Source: Microbulbifer harenosus
Lineage (GTDB): Bacteria > Pseudomonadota > Gammaproteobacteria > Pseudomonadales > Cellvibrionaceae
Direction of reading: 5' to 3'
Assembly: GCF_005771435.1 (NCBI RefSeq)
Contig: NZ_VANI01000018.1
Location: 144,610-208,609 of the forward strand
Length of the DNA stretch: 64,000 nt
The notes below the pieces were generated by a model. The model saw nothing but the letters and a program-made list of their open reading frames with translations, was not told the origin of the DNA and did no database searches. Positions 25,170 through 34,864 of the stretch are shown here, in pieces (positions within the stretch are counted from its first letter, which is position 1; each line of letters opens with the position of its first letter). The position numbers and the translations under genes are program-made.

Positions 25170-25927
25170 AGATCGGCCTCCGCCAGCTGCCGGGCGAAGT
25201 CGAGCGCCTGCGGCCGGCACTCCTCCAGCAGATCGCTGATCAGCGGGCGCACCAGACTGCGCTCGCGCTCGGCCCTGACGTTGACCGCGACCACTGCGGG
25301 GCGGGTATTGTAGTAAGTGCCCCACTCCGCCAGTTCCGCGCCCAGGCGGGCGCCGTCGGCGCGGCACAGCACCAGCTGGTTATCCGTGAGTTTCCGCAGC
25401 AGGTGCTGCACCTCGGGAGTGGCGGTGAAGATGGCCCAGGTGAGGTCGGCGGCAGCGCACAGCTCCGCCAGCATAAGAAACAGCAGGCGGCTGCCGCCGC
25501 GTGCGGTAGCCACCAGGTTGCCGACTTCGACGACATCTGCACGGTTTACCGGCACACCGGCCTTTTCGGCGAGCACCGCTTCCACCGGTAGGTCGAGATA
25601 CTGTTCGAGAAACAGAGGTGCGCATTCCGCGCGGCGCAAGCCCAATGCGCCCTGCATGTCATTGGAATTGCCGTAGGACAGCAGCCATGGCATGAAGTGC
25701 TGCAGCCGGGCGCCGTACACCTCTTGGAATCTACTACCAATATAAGCTTCTACCAAGGCGCGCCCGTTGCTCTCAGAGTGCCTTAAACGAAAGGGAGGCC
25801 CCCCTCTTCCGGATCCCAGCCCCCCTATAGCCGCAACCTCCATCTCGGTTCCAACCGTCTCATTGCCGAGACGGTTGCACGGTAACTGGGTCGGCAATTC
25901 AAACTGGGCACAGACATCCGGCGCCAT
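25166..25927 (-). CDS. Thermostable-hemolysin family protein (T_hemolysin-like, GNAT-like)
   Basis: This 253-residue protein has the family core FIGSRFQEVYG-like sequence (residues 65-75), LQHFMPWLLSYGN, VPVNRADVVEVGNLVA and LTWAIFTATPEVQ, as in the thermostable hemolysin proteins of Vibrio. Despite the name, the pattern (VEVGNL, RGGSRLLF) looks like a GNAT-type acyltransferase fold, inferred only. The first ~45 residues are unlike family members and may be an extension or a wrong start. AGGAG supports 25927. It heads the ten-gene operon. Confidence 0.8.
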   Translation of the reverse strand: MAPDVCAQFELPTQLPCNRLGNETVGTEMEVAAIGGLGSGRGGPPFRLRHSESNGRALVEAYIGSRFQEVYGARLQHFMPWLLSYGNSNDMQGALGLRRAECAPLFLEQYLDLPVEAVLAEKAGVPVNRADVVEVGNLVATARGGSRLLFLMLAELCAAADLTWAIFTATPEVQHLLRKLTDNQLVLCRADGARLGAELAEWGTYYNTRPAVVAVNVRAERERSLVRPLISDLLEECRPQALDFARQLAEADL

Positions 25928-26043
25928 ATCCATTTCTCCTGTTGGGTATTGGATATGGGCAGTGTACGGCGGAGAAATTAAGACAAACTTAAGAGATGCC
26001 CGAGGTGCAGGGCTGGCGGACTAGACCTCGGGAACATAGGGGA

Positions 26044-27759
26044 TTACTTGGCGACCTCCATTAGAACCAACGGGAAAGCGCTATTCAGCGACACGACGCC
26101 ATTGCGCACGGTGGCGGTAGCACCCGAATAGGCGTCCTTCAGCTGTGTGCCATCGGCAAAGACATCCGACACCACGATAGTCTTGTCACCCGGCGCCAAA
26201 TCCATGGCTATCACCACGCGATCATCATCCAGAGCGCGGACGAAGGTGTACGGGGTGCGCGAGATTTCCCGGTGCTCTCCGGCACCCACGGCTTTATGCG
26301 CCTGCCGGAATCGCAACAGTTTTCTCCAGTGGTCATGCAACTGCCGGGTGTCGGCATTTTCCAGATTATGCCAGTTCATCGGTGTGCGCAGTTCCGCATC
26401 ATAGAGCGCTTCTGCATCCATCAGTGGCCGGGCCAGCTCATCACCGTAGTAGATCTGCACCGCACCGGGACTCAATAAAAGTTTGGAGGCGGACTCATAG
26501 GTGCGCGCGCGTTCGCGGTCGAAACTGTCCATATCGTCATGGGAGCTGATATAGCTCAACACGCCCGCGCCGTTCAGGCCACCAGCAGTCAAATCATCGG
26601 CATACTGCTGGAATAGTTCTGCGTAGCTCTGTTCCGCGTGGCGGACAAATCCCATATTGATCAGGGCATCGAAACCGAATTGATAGAAATCCACCAACCG
26701 ATCACCGAAGCCATACTGGCGCCCGCGGCTGGCTGAAAAATTGTCCACACCAAAGCCGTACACTTCGCCGAGCATAAAGAAATCTTTGTCATCGATTTTT
26801 TTGTCGGGATTATCCTGCTTCCACTGCGCCAGCGCGGCACTCGCCTCCAATTTAAGCTCGCCCCAGAACTCCGGTTCCACATGCTTGGCGGTGTCAACGC
26901 GGAAGCCATCCACACCGTATTCCCGCACCCAGTCGGTCAGCCACTTCATAAGATAATAACGCGGTGCGCGCGGGTGGCCGGTGCGTGCAAAAAAGGCATC
27001 GAGCTCTGCCTGCTCGGTTTCCAGTCTGCCTTCCTGCTGCCACTTCTCTTGTAAAAACTGCGGCACTTCCACCGGGACGTTGCTTTCAGTACGAATGTCG
27101 GGTAGATGGTCGGTCAGAGTGCAGGTCACATTGCCGGCAAAGTTCTGCCAGTCACACACCGGAGAGGTACGCACCCATTCACTGGGCCAGAGTGGGTCCT
27201 GGGCGGTTTCCGGTCCGGTGTGGTTGGCAATCACATCAAGCAGCACGCGAATTCCCTGGCTGTGGGCCGTGTTGATTAACTCTACGAGGTCGGCCTCCAT
27301 GCCGAAGTTCGCATCCACGGTAGTCCAGTCTCTTGGCCAATAGCCGTGATAGGCGTAGGTGCGGCCGGAGCGCTCGAGATAACCGTGCACATTCTCGATG
27401 ATCGGGGACATCCAGATGGCATCCACGCCGAGATCGGTGAAATAGCCCTCGTTCAGCTTGTCGATAACACCACGCAGATCGCCGCCGTGGAACCCACGCA
27501 ACGGTGCGCCATCATCCTGGCGGTCGTAGGCCAAATCGTTGGTGACGTCGCCGTTGTTGAAGCGGTCCGGCAGCAAAAAATAGATACTGGCATTGCGCCA
27601 GAATGGGTCTACAGTGATATCTGGTAGCGGCTGCGGTTCGGGCTCCGGTTGCGGACTGCTCTGAGACCCACCACCGCCGCCGGCACCACAGCCCTGCAAT
27701 ATCGCCAACGCCAGCAACCAGCCAATGCCCACCGTCAAGCGGTACCACTTCACTGCCAT
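26044..27759 (-). CDS. GH13 alpha-amylase lipoprotein, paralogue of 35325-37073
   Basis: This 571-residue lipoprotein has a lipobox (ILQGC, Cys at about 25), then a Gly/Ser/Pro-rich linker that would lift the enzyme off the membrane. GH13 residues are Asp289 (GFRVDTAKH), Glu332 (LGEVYGF) and Asp408 (SSHDDMDSF), with region I DVIANHT. The protein is clearly related to the amylase at 35325-37073 over its whole length. It likely degrades starch at the outer membrane like SusG. AAGGA lies 7 bases before the start. It is the third gene after the DUF1552 and redox-fusion genes, with gaps of 15-19 bases. Confidence 0.9.
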   Translation of the reverse strand: MAVKWYRLTVGIGWLLALAILQGCGAGGGGGSQSSPQPEPEPQPLPDITVDPFWRNASIYFLLPDRFNNGDVTNDLAYDRQDDGAPLRGFHGGDLRGVIDKLNEGYFTDLGVDAIWMSPIIENVHGYLERSGRTYAYHGYWPRDWTTVDANFGMEADLVELINTAHSQGIRVLLDVIANHTGPETAQDPLWPSEWVRTSPVCDWQNFAGNVTCTLTDHLPDIRTESNVPVEVPQFLQEKWQQEGRLETEQAELDAFFARTGHPRAPRYYLMKWLTDWVREYGVDGFRVDTAKHVEPEFWGELKLEASAALAQWKQDNPDKKIDDKDFFMLGEVYGFGVDNFSASRGRQYGFGDRLVDFYQFGFDALINMGFVRHAEQSYAELFQQYADDLTAGGLNGAGVLSYISSHDDMDSFDRERARTYESASKLLLSPGAVQIYYGDELARPLMDAEALYDAELRTPMNWHNLENADTRQLHDHWRKLLRFRQAHKAVGAGEHREISRTPYTFVRALDDDRVVIAMDLAPGDKTIVVSDVFADGTQLKDAYSGATATVRNGVVSLNSAFPLVLMEVAK

Positions 27760-27774
27760 CGTTTGTCCTTCCTT

Positions 27775-29193
27775 TTAAACAACGCCGCCGCTCCAAGGGC
27801 CTTCCATCACCCCACTCACGCCCAGATATCTGGCCACGTCGCCAAACAGCTGATGCGTACCGTAAATTCGTTGCCCATTATTGACACCGTCACCACAATT
27901 GATGATTCGCCCCATTTGCAGTGCGCCGCCGGCACCACCCGCGAGAGTGACAGCGCCGGCAGCGCCGCCGTGTTTGGAACCGTCGCCCACCTCACTGAAC
28001 ATCACCACCAGGGTGTCGTCGAGCAGGCCTTTGTTATCCAGTTGCTGCAGGGTGTACGCCAGCAATGCGTGATACCAGCGGACCTGCGCGGTATGGGGAA
28101 CATCACCGGGGCGATGGGAGGCACTGTGGCTGGCGAACTCGTTGTACCAGCGGGTGATGGCGCCGACGGTGCCGCTCTCGCTACTGTGCTGAATACCCTG
28201 GCTGATGGCCCTCTGGGCCATTTCCCAGCATTCGTCGTAGGAGTAGTTAACCAGGTTGCCGTTCTCATCGCCCTTGGAGAGCTGCAGGGTGGCGACACGG
28301 TGCAGTCCACAGGAAAAAGCGCCGACGATATTGTCTACCTGCGCCCGCGCCAGATGGGGGAACATTTGCCACTCCGTGGGCGTAAGCTGGCTGCTGGAAT
28401 TGTAATAGGGGTCACTCATCACATTGGTGTTGAAGCTGCACTCGCCCACCTGATTGCCGGCAAGGTCCCGCAGGCGCTTTAATGCATTTTCGTGCAGGGT
28501 GAGTTTGTCGCGGCGCGCGTTTTCCAGGGTGACGTCGGCGAGGCTGCCAAAGTCATTGAGAATGGCTTCGTAGTATGCCTGTTTGTCGCCATTGTCCGTT
28601 GTGCCACCTCCCGCGATACCCACAGCCAGCTTTTGCGCGGCATCCGCCGGATCGTTGTTGGGAATCGGACGCGTGTCACTGGCGTAACCGCGCGGCTTGG
28701 AAATCATAATGTCCGAGCGGCTGCCGGTGCGCACACCGAGACTCAACACGCCTTCACTGCCCAGCTGCTCCGCAATCAGGTGATCAATGCTGGCGCTCTC
28801 GCGGCTGATCTGGTTGTTGCCGGTGAGAATGCCGCGCATATCGTTGTAGTGGGCACCAGCGCCACTGCCGATATCCAGTGTGAGGTTTTGCAGCACAATC
28901 ATGCGGTTGTGCCAGGGGGTAAGGGGACCGAGGCCGAAGCTCAATTCCTGGCTACCGCTGATGCTGCCCGGCCCCTGTTGCGGCAGCCAGTTGTAGGGAA
29001 CGACTCCATTGGGGTAGTAGAGAAACAGTACCCGCTGCGCGCTGCCACTCTGCGCGAAAACCCGCTGCCCCAACATGCTGCCGGCCAGTGGCAGCAGCAT
29101 GCCGGCCCGGGCCAGGTTGCGCAGGAATTTTCTGCGGGACTGGCTGGTGGATTCTCTCGCAGAGGTAAAACCAAATTTATTCAGCAGTTTCAT
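27775..29193 (-). CDS. DUF1552 family exported protein
   Basis: This 472-residue protein has an N-terminal SRRKFLRNLARAGMLLPLAG, a twin-arginine-like export signal, and a body with LFLYYPNGVVP, NLTLDIGSG, ILTGNNQ and VVMFSEVGDGSKHGG. That is typical of DUF1552, a sulfatase-like alkaline-phosphatase-fold family. The family nearly always occurs next to DUF1592/1588/1585 cytochrome-type proteins, as here. The start at 29193 has GGGAG 9 bases upstream. Function is unknown; it may process or anchor the redox partner. Confidence 0.85.
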   Translation of the reverse strand: MKLLNKFGFTSARESTSQSRRKFLRNLARAGMLLPLAGSMLGQRVFAQSGSAQRVLFLYYPNGVVPYNWLPQQGPGSISGSQELSFGLGPLTPWHNRMIVLQNLTLDIGSGAGAHYNDMRGILTGNNQISRESASIDHLIAEQLGSEGVLSLGVRTGSRSDIMISKPRGYASDTRPIPNNDPADAAQKLAVGIAGGGTTDNGDKQAYYEAILNDFGSLADVTLENARRDKLTLHENALKRLRDLAGNQVGECSFNTNVMSDPYYNSSSQLTPTEWQMFPHLARAQVDNIVGAFSCGLHRVATLQLSKGDENGNLVNYSYDECWEMAQRAISQGIQHSSESGTVGAITRWYNEFASHSASHRPGDVPHTAQVRWYHALLAYTLQQLDNKGLLDDTLVVMFSEVGDGSKHGGAAGAVTLAGGAGGALQMGRIINCGDGVNNGQRIYGTHQLFGDVARYLGVSGVMEGPWSGGVV

Positions 29194-29212
29194 TATTTTT
29201 ATCTCCCGAATT

Positions 29213-32200
29213 TTAGCGGCGTAAAACGAAGGCATCAGACAGAACGAGGGTACGCAGCATGTCGCGCATACCACCACCGCTGCGCAGGTCTTCGCTGACC
29301 TGGTGAATGATCAGATCATCACTCGCGCCTTCCTCGCGTCCCACCACATAGCGGTAGAACTGCCGCGCAAAACAGGCCTCGCCCTGATCACTGCCGGCGA
29401 TGAGCGCAGCCAGTTCCGGTACCGAGTAGAAGTCGTAACTCGGGCTGGTGGGGTCCATGACCGTGGCCGGGGTGTACAGGCTCTTGATGCTGCCACTATC
29501 GTCGATCTCCCGTTGCTCTCCGGTACCGATGGTTTCGATGGTGCGGTACAGGGCATCGCTGCCGAAACGCTCGAAGCCGAATCCCACTCCGTCGATAAAC
29601 TGGTGGCAGGCAGAACAGGCTGGATCGGACGTGTGCCGCGCGGTAGCCTCGCGGTTGCTGTCGGAGTCTTCAAATACCACGTTGAAGTCCGCCGCCGCCG
29701 GTGGCGGGAATTCCTGGCACATCAGCACTTCGCGCACATAGACACCGCGCTTGATTGGCGCAGGGTTGACGGTGCTGGTGCGCGAGGCGAGGAAGCTGCC
29801 ATGCCCCAGCAGCCCACTGCCACTGCGTGGATCACCTGCCGGGAAGGTGCGCATCGACCAGTTGCTGTTGCTGCTTTCGAGACCGTAGTGGGCCGCGAGG
29901 GCGCCATTGGCCCAGGTGTAATTGGCGGAGAGCAATTCGCTGAAGGCACTGTTGCCACGGATATTTTCCAGCACGAAGCCCACCGTCTCTTCCTTGAACG
30001 CCGCAATCAGGTCCGCGCTGGTGATGGCCGGGAACGGATATTGGTTGTTGATCAGCCAGCCGCCGATAAAGCGGCGCAAACCACGCTCCGCGCGCGGGTC
30101 GGCCAGCAACCGGTCCACCTGCGCCGCCACATCAAAGCTCGCTTCGCTGGCCGCGAGCAATAGAGCATCGTCCGGTGTGGTGACCCAGAAGGTGTAGGAA
30201 AGCAGCGTGGCGATTTCATAATGAGTGAGCCGGTAGAGGCCGGTGGCGACATCGAGTTCGCCCAGCTCAGAGCGGTACATGAAGTGTGGCGACATGAGCA
30301 TGGCCTGTATCGCCAGGCGGCCATCGTCTTCCGCGCTGTACAGCGCCGCATAGCGATTGACTTCATCGCCGGTCAGTGGGCGGCGGAACAGACGGAAGCC
30401 GAGCGTATCGATTACACAGTGGTTGTCGCCGCAGCCGCTGACCAGATTGCCGAAGCCAGACTGGGTAATAACAATATCCGCAACCTGCTCGGCCACCAGT
30501 TCATAACCGAGGGTGCGGTCGTTGCCGGCGGTGAGGAATGACGCGGTATCGAAGTTGCGGTAGCGACCGTCGGCCGGCACCGGTCCCATCAGTGACAGAT
30601 CAAAGTCGATACCGAAAATATCCCGCACGCTATTGAGATACTCCTCGCGGGTGAGCAGCCGCAGATTGCGCCCATCGAGATTGCTGCCATCGCAATCGCT
30701 GCCGGTGCAAGCACTGGTATTCCAGGCTTCATCCACCATCAGGCGCGCGATTTCATAGGCACAGGCACCGGACTCATTGCCTGCGCAACTGGCGGCGGCG
30801 TCCATAGGCATGAAGTCTTCGATGTACTGTGTCAGGTCACCGAGCTGCCAGCTGGCGCCGGTGCCCGCGAGCGCCGGGGCCACATCCCCCTGCCCCTGAT
30901 CACCGTGACAACCTGCGCACTGGGCCGCGTAAAAGTTCTGCCCGGCTTCGTAGGCGTTGCTGATACTGGGGAACAGCGCCACCAGCGACAAATCGTGCCG
31001 CGGAATCAGCAGTTGCACCTGCGGCAGCGACGGATCGCCGACGATATAGGGTGCGGCATCACCACTCCAGCCACCGAACGCCGTTCCCAGCGGCGGCGCA
31101 TCCGCATTCACGGTGATGACACTGCCGATCGCATAATCCCGTTCACCGTCGGCGGTGCTACCGCCAATTACGGACACCCTTGAGGTATCGCCACCCACCG
31201 GGGCCTCCGGCGTCCAGGGCTCCCAGGCACCCGCGACAAAACTCGAAGATTCAGCAATATTGCGCTGGTCGCCTGTCTGCTGGCCGTTGCCGCTGTTGAA
31301 CACCAGATTGACTTCGCCACCCGGAAGATCTTCTTCATCCACATAATGCGTCCAGAAGCCGCCTTCATCCGGACCGGCCATCAACACGCCGGGCCACTGG
31401 GTCAGTGCCTGGTCCTGGCCGTTGACGGTGATCCACAGGTGCACATATACCTGCGCCCAGTTGTCCGGATTGTCGAAACGAAGGGCAATCCCATCGAAAC
31501 CCTCCGTCAGGGTTGCGCTCGCGGTGAATTCCCCGAGTTGCACCTGCACCGTCACATCACCATTGCCGGTGCGGGTAACAAAGCCATTCTGATCCACCGT
31601 TGCCGGGCCACTGACAACGGACCAACTCACCTGCCCGTACAGGTTCTTGCGGGTACCGTCGGCGCGCACGCCGAAGGCCACCAGCTGTCGGCTGCCATTC
31701 AGTGCGATATCCGTCGGTGCGATTTCCAGGCGGGTAATACTGGTATCCACGCTGGTGACGGAAACAGTGAGCGTTTCACTGAACCCTCCCTGCTGAACGG
31801 TGATGCTCGCGCTGCCGGTGGCACCGGCACGCAGCACGAACGCACCTTCAGTAACAGACTCCACGGCGAGAACTGCGGGATCACTGGAGGAAACACTGGG
31901 CATACCGTCGACCGGTACGGTAAAACCATTGTCGTACAGCGCATGTACTTGCACCGCAAGCGCATCGCCGCTATTCAACCGGTCGCTGTCCGCGTGCAAT
32001 GCGATGCCGCTCTGCACGGCATCGGCGTTGCCAATCCAACTCCGGAACAGCGCTTCCGCCACCGGGTTGGTATAGCGGGTGCCCTTGGGCATACGGTTGT
32101 TGTCGGTAGTCTGGTATATGTACACCAGGCTGTCGGCGTGATCGAAAGGCCGCAGGCGCGCGGCGCCGCCGGTGGTTTCCACATTGACCAGGCGCATATC

Positions 32201-34864
32201 CGCAAGCGGCGTATCGTAGCGCAAGTCCATGAAGCTACTGGCGTGACAGTGGGAGCAGTTGGTATCCAGATAGGTGCGCGCGCGTTCGTTCAGATCCGCA
32301 CCGGTATCTGCGGCATCCACAAAAGCATCGTGACTGGCTGCACCGCCAATGTCTTGCGAAAACAGAGCGATGGTATTGAATACGTCCAGCTGGTTGGCAA
32401 TAGTTTCAGAGCCTTCGCCGTACTGGAAATCCCGGTTCAACTGCCGGGTGTGGACCGCCAGGGGCTCGCGACTGCCACTTCCGATGTGGCAGGATCCGCA
32501 GTCAGCGGCAGACTGCACGGCCCGCTGGCGGCTTTCTACACCGCCGTCCATCACTGTGAGGGTTTCGGTCACCAGGTCAGCGTCGGTACCGGCACTGTTC
32601 CAGTAATAGTTTGCCGCCTGCCACTTGCCGGTGTCCTGGCGGAACAGCACCGAGGTAGTAAACGGCTGCGCGGGATTATCCGCGGTGGCAATACTCTGAT
32701 GTTTCACCAATACCGTGCCGATGGGAAGATCCCACTTGTCGGTTTCGGCAAAGGTGATCTGGCTGTCGTTTGGCAGCGCGAAAAAGTGCCGGGTGCTGGC
32801 GCCGTCGAACCAGCCCTGGGTATTGAGACTGTATTCGAGCACACCGGAAACCGGCTGCAGGTTTTCCAGATCGGCAAACAGCCCGGTTTCGGAAAGCTTT
32901 GCGGGGATGACTGCCGATTGGGCATCGTCGTCCACCACTTTGTAAATCGTGGACTGGCCGCCGTACTCCACACCGTAGGTGGAAACCAGCAACGTATCGC
33001 CACTCAGGTCGGTGCCGAAGGAAGCGATGTTTTCCGGGAAGGCGTCACTGACCAGAGACTTCGCCTCTCCGTCAACGATCGACCAGATGCGCTTGGTGAC
33101 GTAATCCCCAAACACAAAGTGTCCGCTCAACCCGGGCAGCGCATTGCCGCGGTACACCCCCCCGCCGATGATGGAAAAGCCGGTGGGGTGGGCATAGCCG
33201 TCCCGCGGCGGTTGGAAATCCGTGCTGCAGTTTTTGCCCGGATCGCCACCCAGGTCACCGCGGTTGTTGGTGCCTTCACAGATGGGCCAGCCGTAATTCT
33301 TTCCTTTTTCAATCAGGTTGACCTCTTCGAAGCCCGCCTGCCCCACTTCGGTTTCCCAAAGGGTGTAGGGCGCCTCGGTGTCGAAGCTCCAGCGCCAGGG
33401 ATTGCGATGGCCGTAGGACCAGATTTCACCACGGAAACCGGGCACACCAACGAACGGGTTATCCGCGGGGATTTCGTAATAGTTCCCGTCTACCGGCTGC
33501 GCCAGCGGCTTGATACGGATGAAGGTGCCGAGCAGGTTATCGGTTTCCTGAGCGCCGTTATTGGTGCGCGGATCTTCCGGATAGCTCATGGTGGCACTGT
33601 GGCCGTAGGCACCATCGCCGATGCTCAGATACAGGTACTTGTCCTCCGGGTGGAACTGCATCATGCCACCCTTGTGGTCCGGGCCGCGCTGGGGGATCCG
33701 CAGAATTTCCGTGCTGGAGCCGGCGATTACCTGGGTAGGATTGTTCGGGTTGTCCACGGTCCAGCGCTCAAGAATGGCATCGCCATAGCTGCCATCGGGC
33801 GCGCGCATATTGTCGTCAGTGCCGTGGATGTAATAGATGTAGATAAAGCCGTTACTGGCGTAATCCGGGTCAAAGGCCATGCTGAGCAGTCCCTGCTCGT
33901 GGTAATTGCGCACTACACCTTTGATATCCAGCAGCGTGCGCACTTCCGTCGATGCCACCTCCTCGCGGTTTGGAAACACAAAAATGGAACCGGTCTTGTC
34001 GACCACATACAGCAGGTCGCTGATGCCATCGGGAATCACCATCACCGGCGACATGAACTGACCTTGCAGGTTCGGGTAGGCCACCTCAAAACGGTAGCTG
34101 CCACCGGAAACATTGCCGGAGATCGGGAAGTTCAACGGCTGTGCCAGCAGTGGACGCTTGGTAGGCGGCTGGTCAACGGGCGGCTCTTGATCCAGCCCAC
34201 AGGTTTCCGCACCCTGCCACTGGCCGGCGAGATAACAGGGATCACCACTGTAGGTCTGATCTGCAGTTTGTGAATTGCCGTTGTCGTTGAAAATGACATT
34301 CAGGGAATCCGGCATCGTGCCGTTGGCCAGATGCGCAGCGAAGTCGTAACAGAAATTTTCACCGGCTGCGGTCATGGCAAGCCCAGGCCAACCGGGAAGG
34401 TTGCTGACACTGCCGGCGGGCTGCGCATTCCAGAAATAGATATGTGGCGCCGCGTAATTCTGCGGATTGTCAAAGCACAGGCTGGTGGACGTGCCCTCCG
34501 GCGGTGGCTCGACGATTTCCGTTACCGTGATGGCCTTGCTGGCATCGTCAAATGCGATGCGATAGCGGCCATTCGCCACCGGGTAATCATTGGCCGGATA
34601 GGCTTCATTCCAGTTCTGGTAGTGACTGATTTTGAAGCGGGGGTTGGCGTCATCAAAGATCTGCTCGGTTACCCAGGCGCCGCTGTCGGCATCATAGGTC
34701 ATTGCGGTAGCGCCCCAGTCGTTCGGGGTGCCGCGGAACCAGGCTTCGGACCAGGTTTGCGCGCTGGCGTGCACAGGTAAGAGCAGTGCCCACGCGGCAA
34801 AAAGGCGCAGGCATAGTTTAGCAGCGGAGTGCAGCACTCCGGCCATCACAGGGGCAGAAATCAT
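29213..34864 (-). CDS. Giant secreted starch-binding, PQQ-propeller, multihaem DUF1592/1588 fusion
   Basis: This is an 1883-residue exported protein (signal near residues 14-35). In order: a starch-binding-type module (about 37-120; WFRGTPNDW, also seen in the amylase); a CBM26-like module (128-225; HIYFWNA); a PQQ-type sugar dehydrogenase propeller (about 260-640); a cytochrome region with CGSCH 789-793 and CSHCH 870-874; an Ig-like domain (1045-1120); a second CBM26-like module (1125-1215); cytochrome c CAGCH 1316-1320; and DUF1592/1588/1585-like regions (from about 1404) with CSACH 1750-1754. It probably binds starch and carries electrons. GGAG lies 7 bases before ATG 34864. It resembles in concept the CBM redox proteins Cbp2D/E of Cellvibrio. 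Confidence 0.85.
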   Translation of the reverse strand: MISAPVMAGVLHSAAKLCLRLFAAWALLLPVHASAQTWSEAWFRGTPNDWGATAMTYDADSGAWVTEQIFDDANPRFKISHYQNWNEAYPANDYPVANGRYRIAFDDASKAITVTEIVEPPPEGTSTSLCFDNPQNYAAPHIYFWNAQPAGSVSNLPGWPGLAMTAAGENFCYDFAAHLANGTMPDSLNVIFNDNGNSQTADQTYSGDPCYLAGQWQGAETCGLDQEPPVDQPPTKRPLLAQPLNFPISGNVSGGSYRFEVAYPNLQGQFMSPVMVIPDGISDLLYVVDKTGSIFVFPNREEVASTEVRTLLDIKGVVRNYHEQGLLSMAFDPDYASNGFIYIYYIHGTDDNMRAPDGSYGDAILERWTVDNPNNPTQVIAGSSTEILRIPQRGPDHKGGMMQFHPEDKYLYLSIGDGAYGHSATMSYPEDPRTNNGAQETDNLLGTFIRIKPLAQPVDGNYYEIPADNPFVGVPGFRGEIWSYGHRNPWRWSFDTEAPYTLWETEVGQAGFEEVNLIEKGKNYGWPICEGTNNRGDLGGDPGKNCSTDFQPPRDGYAHPTGFSIIGGGVYRGNALPGLSGHFVFGDYVTKRIWSIVDGEAKSLVSDAFPENIASFGTDLSGDTLLVSTYGVEYGGQSTIYKVVDDDAQSAVIPAKLSETGLFADLENLQPVSGVLEYSLNTQGWFDGASTRHFFALPNDSQITFAETDKWDLPIGTVLVKHQSIATADNPAQPFTTSVLFRQDTGKWQAANYYWNSAGTDADLVTETLTVMDGGVESRQRAVQSAADCGSCHIGSGSREPLAVHTRQLNRDFQYGEGSETIANQLDVFNTIALFSQDIGGAASHDAFVDAADTGADLNERARTYLDTNCSHCHASSFMDLRYDTPLADMRLVNVETTGGAARLRPFDHADSLVYIYQTTDNNRMPKGTRYTNPVAEALFRSWIGNADAVQSGIALHADSDRLNSGDALAVQVHALYDNGFTVPVDGMPSVSSSDPAVLAVESVTEGAFVLRAGATGSASITVQQGGFSETLTVSVTSVDTSITRLEIAPTDIALNGSRQLVAFGVRADGTRKNLYGQVSWSVVSGPATVDQNGFVTRTGNGDVTVQVQLGEFTASATLTEGFDGIALRFDNPDNWAQVYVHLWITVNGQDQALTQWPGVLMAGPDEGGFWTHYVDEEDLPGGEVNLVFNSGNGQQTGDQRNIAESSSFVAGAWEPWTPEAPVGGDTSRVSVIGGSTADGERDYAIGSVITVNADAPPLGTAFGGWSGDAAPYIVGDPSLPQVQLLIPRHDLSLVALFPSISNAYEAGQNFYAAQCAGCHGDQGQGDVAPALAGTGASWQLGDLTQYIEDFMPMDAAASCAGNESGACAYEIARLMVDEAWNTSACTGSDCDGSNLDGRNLRLLTREEYLNSVRDIFGIDFDLSLMGPVPADGRYRNFDTASFLTAGNDRTLGYELVAEQVADIVITQSGFGNLVSGCGDNHCVIDTLGFRLFRRPLTGDEVNRYAALYSAEDDGRLAIQAMLMSPHFMYRSELGELDVATGLYRLTHYEIATLLSYTFWVTTPDDALLLAASEASFDVAAQVDRLLADPRAERGLRRFIGGWLINNQYPFPAITSADLIAAFKEETVGFVLENIRGNSAFSELLSANYTWANGALAAHYGLESSNSNWSMRTFPAGDPRSGSGLLGHGSFLASRTSTVNPAPIKRGVYVREVLMCQEFPPPAAADFNVVFEDSDSNREATARHTSDPACSACHQFIDGVGFGFERFGSDALYRTIETIGTGEQREIDDSGSIKSLYTPATVMDPTSPSYDFYSVPELAALIAGSDQGEACFARQFYRYVVGREEGASDDLIIHQVSEDLRSGGGMRDMLRTLVLSDAFVLRR

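Noticed and set aside
31346..34273. A 975-codon plus-strand open frame opposite the redox fusion
   Set aside because: It lacks start context and domains; the minus-strand protein is clearly real.
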